From Brevundimonas sp. G8 (GTDB taxonomy: Bacteria; Pseudomonadota; Alphaproteobacteria; Caulobacterales; Caulobacteraceae), in the NCBI RefSeq assembly GCF_902506205.1, contig NZ_LR732816.1, positions 345,104 to 409,103 on the forward strand: a DNA stretch of 64,000 bases. Direction: 5' to 3'. The position numbers and the translations under genes were made by a program. Shown piece after piece: positions 60,379 through 64,000 of the stretch (positions are counted from its first letter, which is position 1; each line of letters begins with the position of its first letter). The notes beneath the pieces are model-generated. The model did no database searches. It saw only the letters and a list, made by a program, of their open reading frames with translations, and was not told the DNA's origin.

Positions 60379-61035
60379 ATGATCGTGGGCGTAACGGGTT
60401 TTCTCGCCGTGGGAAGCGACGTCGGTGATTTCGACGCCCACCAGGGCGACCTCAACTTTTACGACGATGACGAGATTATCCCGCCCTGGTCTCGCGCCAT
60501 CGCGGCTTGGGTGAACATCGATCCCCGCGCAAGGATGCTCTTGTCGCGTTCAGGCCGCATCGGCTGGGCCAACGACGCCGCCTTTCGCATGCTGCGAGAC
60601 GCCGGCGTGTTCAGGGTGGTGGACGATCACCTTGTATCCGACAGCAGCGTGACGGCGGCGGCGCTCGCGCGTCTTCTGCAGGACGCCGTTCTGGACGCGG
60701 CGATCTATGCCGTAACTGCCATGGACGCTGACCGACAATGGCTTCTGCGTTGTCAGCAACTGATCGCGGGCGACGACGACAGTATCGGTTTCGCAGCACA
60801 CAGAATGGCGGATCGTGTCTCCTATGAGGCGATGCTTCAGATCCATCATCTGACGCCCAGTGAAAAGCACATCGTGACGATGATGCTGGCGGGGATGGAA
60901 ACTGGGCGCATCGCTCAAAAGCAGGACATCTCCATCGAGACGCTGCGCACCCATATCAAACACGCCTATCGCAAGCTGGATGTCACCAGTCGCGGCGAAC
61001 TGTTCGCCAAGGCCGTGGATTTCGCAGGCCTTTAG
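60379..61035 (+). CDS. LuxR-type transcriptional regulator (divergent from pilin)
   Basis: 218 residues. The N-terminal half is PAS-like (AAWVNIDPRARMLLSRSGRIGWANDAAFRML). The C-terminal helix-turn-helix has LTPSEKHIVTMMLAGMETGRIAQKQDISIETLRTHIKHAYRKLDV. It is divergent from the pilus operon and similar in plan to the regulator at 54141-54845, making it the likely local controller. Confidence 0.88.
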   Translation: MIVGVTGFLAVGSDVGDFDAHQGDLNFYDDDEIIPPWSRAIAAWVNIDPRARMLLSRSGRIGWANDAAFRMLRDAGVFRVVDDHLVSDSSVTAAALARLLQDAVLDAAIYAVTAMDADRQWLLRCQQLIAGDDDSIGFAAHRMADRVSYEAMLQIHHLTPSEKHIVTMMLAGMETGRIAQKQDISIETLRTHIKHAYRKLDVTSRGELFAKAVDFAGL

Positions 61036-61418
61036 GTTCGAGGGGGCGTATTTCGATGCGCGACCCATTCCCGGTCTGGGCTCCATAAGGCGTCAAGCCG
61101 CCGGGGCCTCGTAAGACTTGGCGCGCCTAGCGGCCGAACGCATCGTCTTGGCCGATCAGAAATCGGCGGGGCGCGCTGGCTATATGGCCCAGAGCGCCGA
61201 GTTGCCTGACGGGGCAAGAAACTAGGTGCTGATGGATCTGATCGAGGCTATGCGCCGATCCAGTGCAACATTGCGGCCTTCGGCGAGGCTTTCGAAAAAA
61301 TGTGACCATCGGAGCCGCGCTGGCCAGCCGCAAAACGCCGGGATGGGGGATGTCGCCTTCTTGACCTCAAGGCCGAGTCCGCTCTTGGCGCAGAAGCGAT
61401 AGTTAGTGCGTTGTCACG
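61036..61418. other. Non-coding or decayed stretch
   Basis: 383 bp. The plus frame around 61114-61220 (LARLAAERIVLADQKSAGRA...) looks protein-like but is closed by a stop and has no start, so it may be a gene remnant. I recognise no family. Confidence 0.4.
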
Positions 61419-61728
61419 TTACCGCCTTAATAGGTCGCTGATGGAATGTTCAATTACAGCCGCATCAGCCTCGTTGAGGGCTTCACCCGCTACATGTCCC
61501 CAGCCCGTTTCGAGGACGCGAAGCTCAGCTCCGGGAATGCGTTTTGCTTCCTCCGCGGCGTCTGAGATCAGGAAGTAAAGATCGCTCGAGGCGGCATGAT
61601 AATGGCGTAACTCTCAATCTAGCCGAGCGCACGATCAAGCTCTCCCTGGTAAATCTCGTTCGCACTGATGTCGGCGTGTTGGCCTGTCCAGATCTGCGCG
61701 AGCAGGTTGTTGGCGTCGCGTCTGAGGA
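61419..61728 (-). pseudogene. Alpha/beta-hydrolase (homoserine acetyltransferase-like) 3' remnant
   Basis: On the minus strand the sequence reads [20 protein letters not shown] then [14 protein letters not shown] and a stop. After a frameshift it continues FLISDAAEEAKRIPGAELRV and LETGWGHVAGEALNEADAAV to a stop at 61419. ISANEIY..DLDRAL, the DLYF-like position and W.H.AG near the C-terminus match the MetX-like alpha/beta-hydrolase family. It has no start and is cut at its 5' side by an IS6 fragment (61731). Confidence 0.72.
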
Positions 61729-61730
61729 AC

Positions 61731-61820
61731 CAGCGCTTCCTTACCACTCACGCCGCGATCTACAACACCTTTTACGCCCAACGACATCTCATCAGCCGCA
61801 GGAACCTCCGACGCTTTCGC
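61731..61820 (+). mobile_element. IS6-family fragment (transposase 3' end)
   Basis: Matches the intact transposase around 62460-62545 ([20 protein letters not shown]). It stops abruptly at the left end of the intact element. This is the pattern left by an adjacent deletion or a second insertion into an older copy. Confidence 0.85.
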
Positions 61821-61822
61821 GG

Positions 61823-62638
61823 GCGCTGTCAGTCTAACACTAACTAGTCTCCACTTCAGACCGCCTAATGGCATGATCGGAGATCGCATTTCTTGAAGCC
61901 ACTATCGTTCAAGCGCCATCGCTTCCCCGCGGCGATCATCCGCCAGGCCGTGTGGCTCTACTTCCGCTTCAGCCTAAGCCGTCGCGACGTTGAAGAGCTA
62001 ATGGCCGCGCGCGGGATCGACGTCAGCTACGAGACGATCCGCTGCTGGACGATCAAGTTTGGCCCCCAGATCGCACGACGACTGAAGAAGCTTCGCCCCT
62101 CCCCTTCTCCACGCTGGCACCTCGACGAGGTCGTTTGCTCGATCGGTGGAAAGCGGATGTTCCTATGGCGCGCCGTAGATGACGAGGGCGTGGTGCTGCA
62201 CGTCGTCGTCCAGCGACGGCGAGACACCGACGCGGCCTTGAAGCTGCTCCGGCGTTTGCTGCAAAATCAGCCAGTTGAACCTGAGAAGATCGTCACCGAT
62301 GGGCTCGGATCATACCAGGCGGCTTTAGGCCAGATCGGCCTGCGTCACCTGCATTCCCCTGGCCGGCTGCGAGAAAACAATCGAGCGGAGAACTCCCACC
62401 TGCCGATACGCCGGCGGGAGCGACAGCAGCAGCTGTTCAAATCTCAGGTTTCAGCCCAGCGCTTTCTCACCACTCACGCCGCGATCTACAACACCTTCTA
62501 CACGCAACGACATCTCATCAGCCGACCGAACCTCCGCCGTTTCCGCGCCAGGGCGAATGCGGCATGGGCCGTCGCTGTCGCCTGAGATTTCGTCGGGCTG
62601 GGCAAGTTGCAGTGCTCCTCGATTAACCTGACAGCACT
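61823..62638 (+). mobile_element. Intact IS6-family insertion sequence
   Basis: About 816 bp. Left end G(C)GCTGTCAGTCTAAC, right end TTAACCTGACAGCAC; the shared core inverted repeat is GCTGTCAG with flanking matches. It contains one complete transposase gene. I see no 8-bp direct duplication beside it, consistent with its position against an older copy. Confidence 0.9.
61893..62585 (+). CDS. IS6-family transposase
   Basis: 230 residues, starting at TTG 61893 in the family-typical position (MKPLSFKRHRFPAAII). A helix-turn-helix N-terminus is followed by a DDE catalytic domain: WHLDEV, IVTDGLGSY and NNRAENSHLPIRRRERQ supply the Asp, Asp and Glu. Full length and without stops, so it is probably active and could act on the defective copies here. 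Confidence 0.95.
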   Translation: MKPLSFKRHRFPAAIIRQAVWLYFRFSLSRRDVEELMAARGIDVSYETIRCWTIKFGPQIARRLKKLRPSPSPRWHLDEVVCSIGGKRMFLWRAVDDEGVVLHVVVQRRRDTDAALKLLRRLLQNQPVEPEKIVTDGLGSYQAALGQIGLRHLHSPGRLRENNRAENSHLPIRRRERQQQLFKSQVSAQRFLTTHAAIYNTFYTQRHLISRPNLRRFRARANAAWAVAVA

Positions 62639-62663
62639 GAGGCGGGAACCTGCCGCCGGTCTA

Positions 62664-63161
62664 CTAACGCTCCGGCGGCTGCATAAACTCTATCGTGATG
62701 TGATCGGGGCCTGAAACGTAGGCCACTAAAGTTCCTTGCCGCGAGCCACCCGGGATCGGCATCGGACTACCTTTCGCTTTCCATCCTGCTGCCTCGACGC
62801 GGGCAATGGCGGCATGAATATCCCTCACGACCAAAGCTAGGTGGGCTGCTCCGATCGATCCCGCGCTGTTGGGCACCGTCCCGTTTTGGGCACCATTTGA
62901 ATATTGCAACAGTTCGACCACGTACCCGTCGGGTGCCTTGACGATCGCCGTTTTCACTCTCGGATCATGGACACCTGTCACCTGATGCAGGAAGTCGCCC
63001 CCCATCTCCGATCGCCGCTCAAGTGTGAAGCCGAGCGTTCCCGTCCAGAACCGAACGGCGTCGTCTAAAGACGATACAGTGAAGCCTGTGTGGTCGACGG
63101 CGACTACGCTTGCAGCGTCGATCGTTACTGCACTCTCACTGGGCTGCGCTTGCGTTGTCAC
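62664..63161 (-). CDS. VOC-superfamily (glyoxalase-like) protein
   Basis: 165 residues with two paired beta-alpha-beta-beta-beta modules: VVAVDHTGFTVSSLDDAVRF...YVVELLQYS and GAAHLALVVRDIHAAIARVE...ITIEFMQPPER. The likely metal ligands are the His in DHTGF, Glu in VVELLQ, His in AAHLAL and Glu in TIEFMQ. Substrate unknown. It lies between an intact and a decayed IS6 copy in direct orientation, so it may have arrived as cargo. Confidence 0.85.
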   Translation of the reverse strand: MTTQAQPSESAVTIDAASVVAVDHTGFTVSSLDDAVRFWTGTLGFTLERRSEMGGDFLHQVTGVHDPRVKTAIVKAPDGYVVELLQYSNGAQNGTVPNSAGSIGAAHLALVVRDIHAAIARVEAAGWKAKGSPMPIPGGSRQGTLVAYVSGPDHITIEFMQPPER

Positions 63162-63237
63162 GGCTGCGCCTCGGCTGCAACCGACACCAGCTCCACGGTG
63201 GACATGATCTCCATGGTGACGCCTTAACGCTTAGATC

Positions 63238-63670
63238 GGCTCTGTCAATCTAACGCTAACTTGTCTCCAGCTCACGGCGCCTAGGAATCTGATCGGAGAT
63301 CGCATTTCGTGCAACTGCTATCCTTTAATCGTCATCGCTTTCCAGCAACAGACATCCGCCAAGCGGTGTGGCTCTACTTTCGCTTCAGCATTCGCGACGT
63401 TGAAGAGTTGATGGCCGCGCGCGTGGTCGACGTGAGCTACGCGGCCTCCCACAAGACCAGCCGGTCGAACCTGAGAAGATCGTGGCCGATGGACTCGCGT
63501 CATACTAGGCGGCAGCTTTGGGCCAGCCTGGTCGGCGTGACCTACATTTCCCCAGGCCGACTGCGAAAAAACAATCGCGCAAACGCCGATAAGGCGTAGG
63601 CGGTCTCCTCGGCTAGAGATTTTGATGAACCGGGCAAGTCGTGGACGGCAGCGCTTAACCTGACAGCGCG
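63238..63670 (+). mobile_element. Decayed IS6-family element (copy 3)
   Basis: Left end GGCTCTGTCAATCTAACGCT, right end TTAACCTGACAGCGC. The transposase start (MQLLSFNRHRFPATDIRQAV, GTG 63309) is intact, but the centre is deleted after VVDVSYA and the remaining VEPEKIV...RLRENNRA blocks are out of frame. About 430 bp remain of 816. Confidence 0.88.
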
Positions 63671-63678
63671 CTCTTCGC

Positions 63679-64000
63679 CTACCCTGCATGCGCCTTCTGG
63701 GCCTTGGTCAGTTCGATCATGCCCTGGGCGGCGCCCATCTCCGGCACGATCTCGCCGGTGCGGTCCGAGATGACGTCGAAGCGGGCGGCGACCTGTTCGG
63801 GCGCATCCTCGCCGGTGACGAACGCTCCTTGCGTCAAGGTGACATAGGCGCGCTCGAACCCGCCGGCGCCGGCGGCCAGGATGGCGCGGCTGGGGGCGTC
63901 CCGGCTGACCAGATACAGAAGACCCGGCGTCACCAGGGCAGGTGACAAGGCCTCCAGCGGCAAGGCCGCGCCCAGGTCCTCGGTCATGCGGGTGTGGGCG
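63679..64000 (-). CDS. SDR-family dehydrogenase of the MFE-2 type, C-terminal part (partial)
   Basis: The frame ends at 63679 and is open to the right edge of the window, so only about the last 107 residues are seen; the Met at 63985-63987 is probably internal. LSPALVTPGLLYLVSRDAPS and ILAAGAGGFERAYV are typical of the C-terminal end of short-chain dehydrogenases related to peroxisomal multifunctional enzyme type 2, which act on 3-hydroxyacyl-CoA. The catalytic YxxxK would lie outside the window. An IS6 remnant stops 9 bp from its end. Confidence 0.75.
   Translation of the reverse strand, partial: AHTRMTEDLGAALPLEALSPALVTPGLLYLVSRDAPSRAILAAGAGGFERAYVTLTQGAFVTGEDAPEQVAARFDVISDRTGEIVPEMGAAQGMIELTKAQKAHAG

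Noticed and set aside
1..64000. CRISPR arrays, tRNA and rRNA genes
   Set aside because: No regularly spaced direct repeats of CRISPR type, no cloverleaf with a GGTTCGAATCC-like T-arm and no rRNA signature were seen.

Overview
The window is high-GC DNA with the gene content of an alphaproteobacterium of the Caulobacterales, most likely Brevundimonas or a close relative. The reasons are a TipF-like degenerate EAL protein, a DUF2093 protein, a CtrA-like box, the single-domain response regulator with its family-typical tail, and a Caulobacter-type gene mix around ileS and ribF. This assignment is inferred from gene content only; no rRNA is present.

Layout. 1-14.3 kb is mostly core genome: the end of an M16 peptidase, a secreted Asn/Gly-rich protein, ileS, a CPA2 antiporter, DUF2093, an M23 peptidase, a response regulator, an LpxL-type acyltransferase, an SDR, a TipF-like protein, a HAD-IIA hydrolase, a MaoC hydratase, ribF and a gamma-carbonic anhydrase. 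Two copies of a ~146 bp structured repeat lie in opposite orientation directly after ileS and tipF. 14.3-15.4 kb holds a CtrA-like box, a folded untranslated segment with a strong terminator, and phoH. 15.5-21.4 kb is an exopolysaccharide block: UDP-glucose dehydrogenase, UDP-glucuronate epimerase-like, an outer-membrane barrel and a Wzc-like tyrosine autokinase. 21.5-22.4 kb is scar tissue: the tail of an S10 peptidase cut by a decayed IS6-family element.

22.4-47.8 kb is the most striking part: fifteen consecutive minus-strand genes. In transcription order they are an STN/TonB-C protein, a TonB-like protein, an ECF sigma factor, FecR, a TpsB (FhaC-like) transporter, a DUF2341-LamG-ExbB fusion, ExbD, TonB, a putative porin, a small exported protein, a 4428-residue filamentous-haemagglutinin exoprotein, SapC, an OmpH/Skp-like protein, a small membrane protein and another TonB-C-like protein. 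It reads as a two-partner-secretion giant adhesin packaged with its own Ton motor and its own cell-surface-signalling regulator, but with no TonB-dependent receptor. A strong terminator follows the giant gene, so the last four genes probably depend on read-through.

48.1-53.1 kb contains an internally deleted IS3-family element, an XRE regulator fragment trapped between IS ends, and a 1356-residue autotransporter with a ~26-residue passenger repeat. 54.1-61.0 kb is a Csu-type chaperone-usher pilus operon (pilin, chaperone, usher, tip-like protein) flanked by two LuxR-type regulators. 61.4-63.7 kb is a second IS6 graveyard with one intact element, one fragment and one decayed copy, a frameshifted alpha/beta-hydrolase pseudogene and a VOC-family gene between IS copies. 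The window ends inside an SDR gene. Overall this is a core backbone into which surface-adhesion islands (polysaccharide, giant TPS adhesin, autotransporter, Csu pilus) separated by IS debris have been placed.
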